Shown here piece by piece: positions 1 through 7,638 of a stretch of DNA of 64,000 bases. A model generated the notes under the pieces. That model saw nothing but the letters and a program-made list of their open reading frames with translations, searched no databases and was not told the origin of the DNA. The stretch's first letter is position 1. Every line of letters starts with the position of its first letter. The stretch comes from Rhizobium sp. RM (lineage in GTDB: Bacteria > Pseudomonadota > Alphaproteobacteria > Rhizobiales > Rhizobiaceae). The stretch covers positions 343,566 to 407,565 of the forward strand of contig NZ_JACAWV010000023.1 in NCBI RefSeq assembly GCF_013390595.1. Direction: 5' to 3'. The position numbers and the translations under genes are program-made.

Positions 1-340
1 CGAGCACCCAGCCGACAGGACCAACATGCGCGTTGGGTGGCAAACGACCCGGCTGTGGAACAGGGACCCAGGCCATCATGACAATCTGGTAGAATACGAC
101 CCCTACAAGCAAGGCTACAAAAATCGCGACAAGTCCATCAGAGCGCCTGTTTTCGACGAAATCGCGAAAATTGCAAAGAAAACAAAAGCGACCGCGCTGC
201 AGGACAATGCCGAAGGCTGCCCCGGCAAGCAGCGCAAACCCCAATTGACGCCCCTCTACCAGCATGGAAACGCCGTAGAAGGTAAGAGCCAGTAAAGCTA
301 ACAGGGCAATGCCTGCCCAGCGATGGAACCGTAAATTCAT
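1..340 (-). CDS. YeeE/YedE-family sulfur transporter, N-terminal part (cut by window edge)
   Basis: Minus-strand reading from an ATG at 340 gives 113 open codons that run off the left edge. A hydrophobic helix at about residues 10-28 is followed by a Gly-rich segment ending in FGIVLQRGRFCF (about 43-54) and NFRDF, then another strongly hydrophobic stretch at about 70-92. The FG..L.RGRFCF...FRD pattern is characteristic of the YeeE/YedE (Sulf_transp) membrane family, whose TsuA member imports thiosulfate. Cys53 and Cys56 are in the region where this family carries conserved cysteines. It lies 83 bp downstream of a secreted rhodanese on the same strand, so a shared thiosulfate or sulfite role is likely. 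The substrate is inferred, and only the first part of the protein is visible. Confidence 0.8.
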   Translation of the reverse strand, partial: MNLRFHRWAGIALLALLALTFYGVSMLVEGRQLGFALLAGAAFGIVLQRGRFCFLCNFRDFVENRRSDGLVAIFVALLVGVVFYQIVMMAWVPVPQPGRLPPNAHVGPVGWVL

Positions 341-373
341 GAGATGGCCAGGCAAATCTTTCAATTAACGTCG

Positions 374-399
374 CCAGCACGCCTAACGCGGCGTGCTGG
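374..399 (-). other. Strong stem-loop between rhodanese and YeeE-like genes
   Basis: CCAGCACGCC (374-383) pairs perfectly with GGCGTGCTGG (390-399) around a 6-nt loop. No T-run follows on the minus strand, so it looks more like an intra-operon processing or attenuation hairpin than a full intrinsic terminator. Confidence 0.55.
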
Positions 400-423
400 T
401 CGTCGATGGGATATGATCAGTGG

Positions 424-1353
424 TTATTTGCCGGTCCAGACGGTTCCAGTCGGGTTGCTGATCGGGACGCCGACGGCATTGCCGTATTCCGTCCATGAGC
501 CATCGTAGTTGCGGACATCGTATCCAAGTATTTTCTTCAAGGCGAACCAGGTGTGGCTCGATCGCTCACCAATACGGCAATATGTGATGACCGGAGCTGT
601 ACCGTCGATGCCCTTTTCGGCATAAATCGCCTTGATTTCTTCAGCCGACTTGAACGTTCCGTCCTTGTTGACGATGGTGCCCCATGGGACATTTACTGCG
701 CCTGGAATATGGCCCGCCCGCACTGACAGTTCCTTGACGCCATCGGGCGCAAAGATTTTGCCGGAATATTCATCTGCCGAGCGGATATCGACGAGCTTGA
801 TATTGTGCTTACCTTCAGCCACAGCGACGACATCGATAAAACGGGCGCGAACTGACGGGTCGCGCTCCTTCAACGTCAGTGTTGTTGCCGTCGTTTTTGG
901 CGCGGAGGTGTCCAGGGGCAGACCCTCAGCCTCCCAAAGCTTACGACCACCGTCCAGAAGTTTCACCCGATCGCCCAGACCATAGGTTTCGAAGATCCAC
1001 GCTCCCCAGGCTGCGAACCAGTTGTTGTTATCGCCGTACAAGACAATCGTTGTATCATCGCCAATACCGGCCTGCTGTAGCAGGCTTTGGAAATGCTCTC
1101 GAGAGGCGATATCGCGACGTTCCTTGTCAACGAGATCGGTGTGCCAGTTCAGATTGGTCGCGCCGGGAATATGGCCACGCTCGTAAACGCCGGTGTCGAC
1201 ACTGACTTCGAAAACCTTGACTTTCGGATTTTCCAGATTTTGCTTTAGCCAGTCCGCCGTAACCAGCGCGTCCGACGCATTGGCCGATGCCAGACCGACC
1301 GTTGAAAGCAACAATCCCCCGAATACGGACGCCAGCAACTTGATATTGGACAT
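424..1353 (-). CDS. Periplasmic thiosulfate sulfurtransferase (double rhodanese)
   Basis: The 309-residue product starts at the ATG at 1353, preceded by a GGGGTAGGGA ribosome-binding stretch; a longer frame upstream lacks one. Residues 1-27 form a Sec-type signal peptide (hydrophobic ASVFGGLLLSTVGL, then SANA-SDA). Two rhodanese domains follow, an inactive N-terminal one and a C-terminal one with the active-site loop YCRIGERSSHTWF, whose Cys would carry the persulfide. Rhodaneses of this SseA/TST type move sulfane sulfur from thiosulfate to cyanide or thiols. Export and the neighbouring YeeE-like transporter suggest periplasmic handling of thiosulfate. The acceptor cannot be told from sequence. 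Confidence 0.92.
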   Translation of the reverse strand: MSNIKLLASVFGGLLLSTVGLASANASDALVTADWLKQNLENPKVKVFEVSVDTGVYERGHIPGATNLNWHTDLVDKERRDIASREHFQSLLQQAGIGDDTTIVLYGDNNNWFAAWGAWIFETYGLGDRVKLLDGGRKLWEAEGLPLDTSAPKTTATTLTLKERDPSVRARFIDVVAVAEGKHNIKLVDIRSADEYSGKIFAPDGVKELSVRAGHIPGAVNVPWGTIVNKDGTFKSAEEIKAIYAEKGIDGTAPVITYCRIGERSSHTWFALKKILGYDVRNYDGSWTEYGNAVGVPISNPTGTVWTGK

Positions 1354-1571
1354 TTCCCTACCCCTTCCTGATTTGATGACAATGGAAGGGTAGAAAGAAA
1401 GCGGCGGCACGCGAAGAAACCATTTTCCATATTATCGATAGGAAAGGAATAACTCGGTCAAAAACAATCAAAACGAGAAGATTAATTCACTATGCCAATT
1501 TATCTGCATTAAAAAATCCCGTAGGTTGTATATCGTACCCTACTGGGGATCAAACCCTTTGCTCAGTCTTT

Positions 1572-2189
1572 TTATCGGGGCAGAGCCTCGGTATAGGCGC
1601 GGTATGGAGGCGGTAATGTGTGGCGGTCGCGCCCGATAGCTGGAATGTTTTCGACAGAAACGCTCTTCAATCTGTCGAGCAATCCGTAGCCCTGCGACCA
1701 GCGTCCGAAGCCGCTGGCAATGTTGATATGCCCGACATCGCCGAGATTAAGGAGATCGCTGCCCCAGGCGGCGCTTGTTGATGCTAGCTCTTCCGGCTCC
1801 ATGTAGGGGTCAGACATGCTACCAACAACAAGGCTCGGAAACGGGAGCGGATCGGTCGGAAACTCACCAAACCGCACGATGCATGGATGGAGCGCCTCGA
1901 CCTTTTGAAGGTGGGCGGGTGCGACTAACAACGCAGCCTTTATCTTGGCAGCAAGGGGACGCGCAGCCATATTGGCGACCAACAGGCAACCAAGGCTATG
2001 AGCAACGATGTAGGCGCCGTCACTAGCCGCGATCGCATCCTCCAGCCTCACCAGCCAGTCCTCTAGGACCGGGCACTGCCAATCATCCTGATCGACTAGG
2101 CTCGCGTCCGAATGATCCAGCAGCCAGTGCCGCTGCCAATGTCCTTCATCCGAACCATTGAGGCCAGGCACGATCAAGGTGGTACACAT
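1572..2189 (-). CDS. RBBP9/YdeN-family serine alpha/beta hydrolase
   Basis: The 205-residue protein begins with TTLIVPGLNGSDEGHWQ, the oxyanion-side signature of the RBBP9/YdeN hydrolase family. It has the nucleophile elbow AHSLGC (Ser in G/A-H-S-x-G), an acid-bearing SMSDPYM and a C-terminal catalytic His in DVGHINIASGFG. Family members are small cytosolic serine hydrolases, mostly with unknown natural substrates. The ATG at 2189 has GGAG six bases upstream. It sits alone between the rhodanese and the sulfur-oxygenase operon. Its upstream region carries a palindrome also found before the ABC transporter operon, so it may belong to the same regulon, though that is inference. Confidence 0.88.
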   Translation of the reverse strand: MCTTLIVPGLNGSDEGHWQRHWLLDHSDASLVDQDDWQCPVLEDWLVRLEDAIAASDGAYIVAHSLGCLLVANMAARPLAAKIKAALLVAPAHLQKVEALHPCIVRFGEFPTDPLPFPSLVVGSMSDPYMEPEELASTSAAWGSDLLNLGDVGHINIASGFGRWSQGYGLLDRLKSVSVENIPAIGRDRHTLPPPYRAYTEALPR

Positions 2190-2231
2190 GTTTGCTCCGT
2201 GGATTGCTTGCGTCCCACAGCCAAGATGATG

Positions 2232-2254
2232 AATTCCACTATTTTAGTCGACTA
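2232..2254. promoter_or_regulatory. Candidate operator with TAGTCGACTA palindrome
   Basis: AATTCCA (2232-2238), two bases, then a 14-base block ending in the perfect palindrome TAGTCGACTA (2245-2254). The same arrangement recurs at 6572-6594 before the permease operon. It lies about 45-55 bp upstream of the hydrolase start at 2189, a plausible promoter position. The regulator is unknown; a LysR-type protein is encoded at 12954-13928. Confidence 0.4.
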
Positions 2255-2389
2255 TTACATTTTCATGCGCCCGAGAGATCGGGAAAAAAGCATCCATTCA
2301 TTTTCAAAAGCGTGAAAAAAGCATCGCTTCAGATTTCTGCGATGAGCGAAACCGGCAAACTAAGTGTGATATCTCTCAGTCGGCGAGAC

Positions 2390-2420
2390 GCTTGCAAGGC
2401 GCCTGAAGGCGCCTGCAAGC
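2390..2420 (-). terminator. Terminator-like hairpin after the acyl-CoA-dehydrogenase-like gene
   Basis: GCTTGCAAGGCGCC (2390-2403) and GGCGCCTGCAAGC (2408-2420) form a long stem with a single bulged A and a 4-base loop, starting 11 bases past the stop codon at 2431. There is no U-tract on the minus strand, so termination may be inefficient or factor-assisted. Confidence 0.5.
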
Positions 2421-2430
2421 TCCAATCTTG

Positions 2431-3642
2431 TTAGCGAACTGTATGACGCACGTCAGCGGGGTTTTCGGCCGCGCTTTTCCTGATCAGTTCACGACCGATG
2501 ATCGTACGGATCATATGGCTCTGCGGCGCATGTGCTCTTGCAGTGATCGCATTCCGGTGATGGCGCTCCAGATGATAATCCCGGCGCAAACCGCGATTGC
2601 CGCCAAGCTCCAGTGCCAGATCGGTGATCGTTACCGCATTCTCGATGACCACATGGCGCACGGCCAGCGCATCGGTGCCGACCTGCTTCTTGTCATCGAT
2701 ATCGCGCCCGACAGAGGTCAGAAGGCGCCTGTTGGCGGCAATCAATACCTCGATTTGCCCGAGCGCTTCCTGAATTCTCGGTATCGATGAAAGTGGTGCG
2801 CCGAGGCTCGCCGGCACATGGCCGTTCAGATGCTTTAGCAGATCGTTGCGGGCTGAGACGGCGACGCCATGGTAGACAGCCGCCAGCATAACAAAGAAGT
2901 TATACCCGTCGACCTCATCCCGGCGAAGAGGCTCACTCGCTGGCTGCTCGGCAACGACGTTTTCCAGAGGCACCCGGACGTCATTCAAAAGCAAGTCATC
3001 ACTCGCGGTCGCAAACATGCCTGTCGCGTCCCAGGCCTTCTCACGGCCGATACCACCGAGGTCGAGAGGAACTAGCAACTGGATCAGTCGCGGCGTCTCC
3101 TCATCCGTTGTCGCCAGAACGATCGCCCATTTCAGACCGGGTAGCCCGGTTACGAAACTCTTGCGACCGTTGACGACCCAGGCCTCTCCTTCGATGCGCG
3201 CGCTCGTCTCCGGCAAGCCACCGTGGGCTGGAGAACCAATGCCTGGCTCGGCCTGCGCATTATTGAGCAAAGCCGTTCCGGAAAGATTCGCCGTCAAGAC
3301 TTTGGCAGCAAGAACATCAGGCCACTTGCCACGGCGAATGCTGCCGTGAACACTATAATGCATCGCGAGAACAAGGGCGGTAGAGGGGTCACCTTCAGCA
3401 ATCGCAGCGATGACAGCCTGGGCTGTCTCGATCCCTTCGCCCCACCCCCCGGTTTCTTTAGACTGGATCAGGCTGAGAAGGCCTGACCTGAACAGCTCGA
3501 CAAAATTCTCTGCAGGAAATTCACCTGTCCTGTCGTGAGCGGCCGCGGTCGTACCGAAGCCCTCAGCAAGCGATCTGGCAATATCGACCGGGTCTAAAGT
3601 GGGCCTTTGTGACGACGCCACTGCGGAAATCTGGACCGTCAT
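2431..3642 (-). CDS. Acyl-CoA-dehydrogenase-fold flavoprotein, DszC/SfnB-like (putative sulfur-compound monooxygenase)
   Basis: The 403-residue protein has the acyl-CoA dehydrogenase fold: N-terminal helical domain (1-120), beta domain with WVVNGRKSFVTG (about 155-170), and a C-terminal helical domain ending LELGGNRGLRRDYHLERHHRN. It lacks the catalytic Glu pattern of true acyl-CoA dehydrogenases. It shares the layout of DszC and SfnB flavin-dependent enzymes, including a C-terminal His (RAHAPQSH) near where DszC has its active-site His. The start overlaps the stop of the DszB-like gene by 4 bp (ATGA), so the two are translationally coupled. It is therefore more likely an FMNH2-dependent oxygenase for sulfur scavenging than a fatty-acid enzyme. 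The substrate is unknown. Confidence 0.85.
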   Translation of the reverse strand: MTVQISAVASSQRPTLDPVDIARSLAEGFGTTAAAHDRTGEFPAENFVELFRSGLLSLIQSKETGGWGEGIETAQAVIAAIAEGDPSTALVLAMHYSVHGSIRRGKWPDVLAAKVLTANLSGTALLNNAQAEPGIGSPAHGGLPETSARIEGEAWVVNGRKSFVTGLPGLKWAIVLATTDEETPRLIQLLVPLDLGGIGREKAWDATGMFATASDDLLLNDVRVPLENVVAEQPASEPLRRDEVDGYNFFVMLAAVYHGVAVSARNDLLKHLNGHVPASLGAPLSSIPRIQEALGQIEVLIAANRRLLTSVGRDIDDKKQVGTDALAVRHVVIENAVTITDLALELGGNRGLRRDYHLERHHRNAITARAHAPQSHMIRTIIGRELIRKSAAENPADVRHTVR

Positions 3643-4670
3643 GCAACTGCCCTTTCATCCGCCGGGACAAAACGGTCATCGATCCAGGTGTGAATGTCGA
3701 AATTGTCCTCAAGAAAACCCCATTCGTGCAGGAAATCCTTGTAGTGGCTGATGGCCGCTAGGAGCTCCTTGTCGAGGCCAAGGCCGAGATGGCGATGAAC
3801 ATCGGGGCCATTGGCAGCCAGAACCTGTTCTTCAGTGGCACCGGCTTCACGCGCAATGAAGCGCCTTGTCTCTTCCGGGTGCTCTTCTGCCCAGATAGAC
3901 GCCTTGCGGATTGCGTCAACCAGGCGCTCGACAAGATCCGGACGTTCATCGGCCAGGCGAGCATCAACTGTCAGAACCCGCGGCGAACCCGAGTTAATGC
4001 GGATTTTCGGGTCGGGATGAAACCCGAACTCAATCACCTGGACTGCGCCAATCAGATTTGCTGCAGAGACACCGGCCGTCCCTTTGACAAAGATCGCATC
4101 GACCTCCCCGCGCAAGAGTGCAGCGATCTCCTCTCCGAACGATTGTCGGCGCTTCAGACCGAACAGCGAAGGTCCCTCCTGCGTTTCCAACACGGAATGG
4201 TCCTGGACAATGTCGATAAGCTCAACATCGCCGATCCGCAAACCTCCAAGAGACAAGGCCGAGACGACGCCCTTCAGCGCCGTTGCCCGCATGAAATCGA
4301 CAATGCCCTCCGGCCTGCGCGGTACGCCAATGCGGCGCCCCGCTAGATCAGCAACCGTTCGAATACCTGTTTGCGGCAGCGTAATGATAGCCTGAAACTC
4401 GTCCGTCCATGTAATGCCGACGAGACGTGTATTGCGTCCTTCCGACCGGGCGCGAATGGGCGGTACGTTGCCACCGTGCCTGAATGACCATTCCAGCGTG
4501 TGGTTGAAATGGCTTTGCCTGATGGAACGATCCGGCGAATCGATGATCGATTTCAGGGCAATACCGACATCGCCAAAGGTTTTTTCGAGATAACCGAGCT
4601 GGACGGCCAGACCGACCGGGGTCGGAACCGGGCAGCGCGTATACCAGATTTCAGATAGTGGAGTGCTCAT
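3639..4670 (-). CDS. DszB-like sulfinate desulfinase / SBP-fold protein (copy 1)
   Basis: The start is placed at the ATG at 4670, which has AAGGG seven bases upstream; the frame extends further but overlaps the upstream gene and lacks an RBS. The 343-residue product has no signal peptide and matches DszB (2'-hydroxybiphenyl-2-sulfinate desulfinase) in layout: WYTRCPVPTP at 9-18, QSHFNH at 52-57, FRHGGNVPP at 63-71, then TRLVGITWTDEFQA and RRIGVPRR. The DszB catalytic residues Cys27, His60 and Arg70 line up with Cys13, His54 and Arg64, and His-to-Arg spacing (10) and Arg-to-Gly spacing (3) are identical. The fold is related to periplasmic SBPs, so automatic annotation may call it one, but the missing export signal and retained Cys favour an enzyme. 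A paralogue lies at 22602-23654. Confidence 0.85.
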   Translation of the reverse strand: MSTPLSEIWYTRCPVPTPVGLAVQLGYLEKTFGDVGIALKSIIDSPDRSIRQSHFNHTLEWSFRHGGNVPPIRARSEGRNTRLVGITWTDEFQAIITLPQTGIRTVADLAGRRIGVPRRPEGIVDFMRATALKGVVSALSLGGLRIGDVELIDIVQDHSVLETQEGPSLFGLKRRQSFGEEIAALLRGEVDAIFVKGTAGVSAANLIGAVQVIEFGFHPDPKIRINSGSPRVLTVDARLADERPDLVERLVDAIRKASIWAEEHPEETRRFIAREAGATEEQVLAANGPDVHRHLGLGLDKELLAAISHYKDFLHEWGFLEDNFDIHTWIDDRFVPADERAVA

Positions 4671-4739
4671 CGCTTGACCCTTCATGACAGGCGGAACATC
4701 GACAGCGTCTGATGTCCGCGAATAGACCATTTGCTGAAG

Positions 4740-4760
4740 GCCCGCCGTTACCGGGCGGGC
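4740..4760 (-). other. Stem-loop downstream of SBP gene 1
   Basis: GCCCGCC (4740-4746) pairs with GGCGGGC (4754-4760) around a 7-base loop, 17 bases past the SBP stop codon. No T-run is present. Such hairpins between an SBP gene and its downstream partner often protect the SBP mRNA or dampen read-through. Confidence 0.45.
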
Positions 4761-4776
4761 GATATTGCTGTTGAGT

Positions 4777-6384
4777 TCAGGACGCAACGATGTGCGCAAA
4801 GGCAAGGCTTCCTGAGACCCCTTCAGCCCCGACCGTGTGGCCCGATATCCGTTTGTTGAAGATGGTAATCTCAGGGGCAGCGACGATATCGATCGCAGGG
4901 ACATCCTCGATCAGGATCTGCTGGATCTCTTTCCACTGCGCAACGCGTTTGTCCGGATCAATTTCGACCGCCGCCGCTTCCAGCAGGGCATCAACCTTCG
5001 GGTTGCTGTAGGCCGCACCATTGGAAAAAGGCACGCCTTTCTTGAAGTTCTTTGACCAATAGAGACGCTGAACACCAACCGTCGGATCGAACAAATTGCT
5101 CATGCCCTCATAGGCAAAATCGAAATCGCGATCGGTGTAGATGCGTTTCGTATAGGTCGCGAAGTCCTGAGTACGCACCGTGACATCAATGCCGACCTTC
5201 GCCAAAGCCTGACGGATATAATCCGCTCCGCGCGGATAAGCCTCGGTACTCGGAACGTAATCCAGATTGAGCTTGAAGCGAATTCCGTTTGCGTCTCGTT
5301 TGTAGCCTGCATCATCCAGCAGCGCTTCCGCAGCTTTGAGATCGATCGGATAGGTTTTCAGATCGTCGACAAACCATCGCGTCAGCTTTGGGTTGATAGG
5401 CCCGGTGATCGGCGATCCGTATCCGTAATTGACAGTATTGAAGATGACGTTGCGATCAATCACATGGGCAAACGCGCGACGAACGCGCACATCCTTGAAC
5501 ACCTCTTTCTCAAGATTGAATTCAACGCGGCTGATGGAATTTGAGTACTGATAGCCATTGGTCTCAAAAGCCAGGTCCGGCAACTCCTTCAGCCGATCGA
5601 GGTCACTGTAGGCCACCGGCGTGCTTGGTGCGAGATCGATCTCCCCGGTTTCGATCGCAATAGCTCGGGCGGCCGCGTCCGGAATGAAACGAACGATAAG
5701 TTGATCGATGTAGGGGCGTGGCGCATCCCAATAGTCTGGATTGCGCTCATAAACGACATGGCTGCCACGCACCCACGCCTTGAATTTAAACGCTCCCGTG
5801 CCGATTGGTGCCAGATTGACCGGGTTTTCGGTCACCTTCGTCCCTTCATAGAGATGCTTGGGTACGATCGGCGTTTCAGCGGCTGCGAGCGCGGTGATCA
5901 GGTAAGGTGCGGGCTTCGATAGAACCAAGACTGCCGTCAGCTCGTCCGGAGTTTCCACATCAGTCAAATTCAGGAACGTGTTGCGCCCGCGCGGATGGAC
6001 CTCCTTGAGGGTCCGGATTGAGAACGCGACATCGGCAGCGGTAAACGGCTTGCCATCATGCCACTTTACACCAGACCTCAGATTGAAGGTGTATCGCAGG
6101 CCATCGTCACTGATCGCCCAGGATTTTGCCAGAAGTGGTTGGGGGTTGAGGTCGAAGTCGTAGGTCAAAAGCCCCTCGGTGACCTTCGGCGATACATAGA
6201 CGGAGTTGTAGGCGGTGTGGGCGATCGTTGTCAGAACAGGTGGCTCGGATGATATCAGCAACGTCGCAGTGCCGCCGCGTGCCGGCTCAGCGGCACCCAC
6301 CTTCAAACCCGACAGTGATGCCGCGCCGAGCGCGACCGATGCCAGAAGGAAACTCCGTCTCGTCGTGCGATTGAAATCAGTCAT
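4777..6384 (-). CDS. ABC transporter substrate-binding protein, family 5 (DppA/OppA-like), Tat signal, copy 1
   Basis: The start chosen is the ATG at 6384, preceded by AGGAGAGGA. The 535-residue product begins with a twin-arginine leader (TTRRSFLLASVALGAASLSG, then AAEPARGG) and continues as a family-5 solute-binding protein: SWAISDDGLRYTFNLRSGVK and WHDGKPFTAADVAFS at about 85-120, ERNPDYWDAPRPYID, and LEAAAVEIDPDKRVAQWKEI near the C terminus. This family feeds dipeptide, oligopeptide, nickel or glutathione importers. It is divergent from the DppBCDF-type operon starting at 6649 and co-transcribed with the DszB-like gene, so it probably binds the organosulfur substrate of that pathway. Related SBPs are at 15366 and 17623. 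Confidence 0.93.
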   Translation of the reverse strand: MTDFNRTTRRSFLLASVALGAASLSGLKVGAAEPARGGTATLLISSEPPVLTTIAHTAYNSVYVSPKVTEGLLTYDFDLNPQPLLAKSWAISDDGLRYTFNLRSGVKWHDGKPFTAADVAFSIRTLKEVHPRGRNTFLNLTDVETPDELTAVLVLSKPAPYLITALAAAETPIVPKHLYEGTKVTENPVNLAPIGTGAFKFKAWVRGSHVVYERNPDYWDAPRPYIDQLIVRFIPDAAARAIAIETGEIDLAPSTPVAYSDLDRLKELPDLAFETNGYQYSNSISRVEFNLEKEVFKDVRVRRAFAHVIDRNVIFNTVNYGYGSPITGPINPKLTRWFVDDLKTYPIDLKAAEALLDDAGYKRDANGIRFKLNLDYVPSTEAYPRGADYIRQALAKVGIDVTVRTQDFATYTKRIYTDRDFDFAYEGMSNLFDPTVGVQRLYWSKNFKKGVPFSNGAAYSNPKVDALLEAAAVEIDPDKRVAQWKEIQQILIEDVPAIDIVAAPEITIFNKRISGHTVGAEGVSGSLAFAHIVAS

Positions 6385-6484
6385 GCGATATCCTCTCCTT
6401 TTGAGCGGTAAAAACCGGCAAACCAAACGCTGGCGCATTGAGAGAAGTTTCTTTCGTCATTGAGAGCCGTCGCGCCAAAAAACA

Positions 6485-6504
6485 CTACAATTCACATTTT
6501 GTAG
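6485..6504. promoter_or_regulatory. Inverted repeat in the divergent SBP/permease promoter region
   Basis: CTACAA (6485-6490), 8 bases, TTGTAG (6499-6504) lies in the AT-rich 264-bp gap between the divergent SBP (start 6384) and permease (start 6649) genes. It has the size of a transcription-factor site, but no family is recognised. Confidence 0.3.
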
Positions 6505-6571
6505 AAATTATCTTTTCTAATGCGGGTTATTTCCTGTAATTTAAGGAAAATAATTCCATTACTCTTTGACA

Positions 6572-6596
6572 AATTCCATAAAATTAGTCAACTAAT
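6572..6596. promoter_or_regulatory. Candidate operator with ATTAGT-CA-ACTAAT inverted repeat
   Basis: AATTCCA (6572-6578), two bases, AAATTAGTCAACTA (6581-6594), with ATTAGT/ACTAAT (6583-6588/6591-6596) forming an inverted repeat. It matches 18 of 23 positions of the element at 2232-2254. A TTGACA hexamer (6566-6571) abuts it, so a bound protein would touch a promoter. It sits 53 bp before the permease start. Confidence 0.4.
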
Positions 6597-6648
6597 GGCG
6601 CACTCCAGATGGAGCATAAGCGACTTGGACGGTTACGGATGGGAGCCG

Positions 6649-7638
6649 ATGTCAAATTCGAAACGGATTTTCTCTCAGGCACGTCGTGTCGCCATTCAGG
6701 CGGTTCCGACAGTCCTTGGAATTGTCATTCTGAACTTCTTTCTGCTGCAACTCGCACCGGGCGACGCAGCCGATGTCCTCGCTGCTGAAGCTGGTTCGGC
6801 GACGGTGGAGACCATGGCCGAAATCCGCTCGCGCTTCGGACTGGATCTGCCTGTTCTTCATCAGCTGATGAACTATCTGGGCAATCTGGCGCAGTTCAGC
6901 CTCGGTTATTCTCCGCGCTACGGCATGCCTGTTGCAGATCTCATCGGCCAGAGACTACCCGGGACCCTTGCGCTGATGGGCGCAGCACTCGGGATCGCCA
7001 TCGTCGCAGGCGTATTCCTTGGTGCGATCATGGCGCTTTTCTCCGGCAAGCTGCCAGACCGGATTATCTCGATCGGATCTCTGATCTTCTATTCCGTGCC
7101 GGGGTTCTGGATCGGGTTGATGCTGATCCTGACATTTTCGGTAAAGCTCGGCTGGCTTCCGTCGGGCGGGGACAGCACGATTGGTAGCAGTCTCACAGGC
7201 TTTGATGCGGTCGTCGACAGAGCCCGCTATATCGTCCTACCGGCTTTGTCGCTCGCCTTATATTTTCTGGCGATCTATGCGCGGCTGACCCGTGCCGCGA
7301 TGCTGGAGGTCAAATCGCAGGACTACGTCCGCACGGCACGCGCGAAGGGTGTTTCGCCCTGGCGGCTGACAATTCGCCATATCCTGCGCAATGCACTCAT
7401 TCCAATCACCACGATGGCCGGCATGCATATTGGCGGCCTGCTTGGCGGCGCCGTCGTCGTCGAGACAGTCTTCAGTTGGCCAGGCCTCGGTCGGCTGGCG
7501 TTCGAAGCCGTCATGGCCCGCGACTTCAGTGTCCTGCTTGGCATCCTGCTCCTGTCCTCTCTGGTCGTCATTGTCGTTAATGTAGCCGTAGACCTCCTGC
7601 AGGCATGGCTAGACCCTCGCATTGGAGAAAGCCGATGA
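6649..7638 (+). CDS. ABC transporter permease, DppB/GsiC type
   Basis: The start is the ATG at 6649, with GGGAG four bases upstream; an open extension back to 6520 is AT-rich and not protein-like. The 329-residue product has an N-terminal transmembrane helix (VPTVLGIVILNFFLLQLAPGD), the periplasmic loop typical of DppB (ETMAEIRSRFGLDLPVLHQL), five further helices and the EAA coupling loop (DYVRTARAKGVSPWRLTIRH). It is the first gene of the plus-strand transporter operon, and its stop overlaps the next start as ATGA. It would form a heterodimeric channel with the following permease. Confidence 0.95.
   Translation: MSNSKRIFSQARRVAIQAVPTVLGIVILNFFLLQLAPGDAADVLAAEAGSATVETMAEIRSRFGLDLPVLHQLMNYLGNLAQFSLGYSPRYGMPVADLIGQRLPGTLALMGAALGIAIVAGVFLGAIMALFSGKLPDRIISIGSLIFYSVPGFWIGLMLILTFSVKLGWLPSGGDSTIGSSLTGFDAVVDRARYIVLPALSLALYFLAIYARLTRAAMLEVKSQDYVRTARAKGVSPWRLTIRHILRNALIPITTMAGMHIGGLLGGAVVVETVFSWPGLGRLAFEAVMARDFSVLLGILLLSSLVVIVVNVAVDLLQAWLDPRIGESR

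Noticed and set aside
2431..3642. Annotation as a fatty acid acyl-CoA dehydrogenase
   Set aside because: The usual catalytic Glu segment is missing and the operon pairs it with a DszB-like gene, so a DszC/SfnB-type oxygenase is a better call.
6520..6648. N-terminal extension of the DppB-type permease
   Set aside because: The extension is AT-rich and overlaps the operator-like element; the ATG at 6649 has a good ribosome-binding site and gives the family length.
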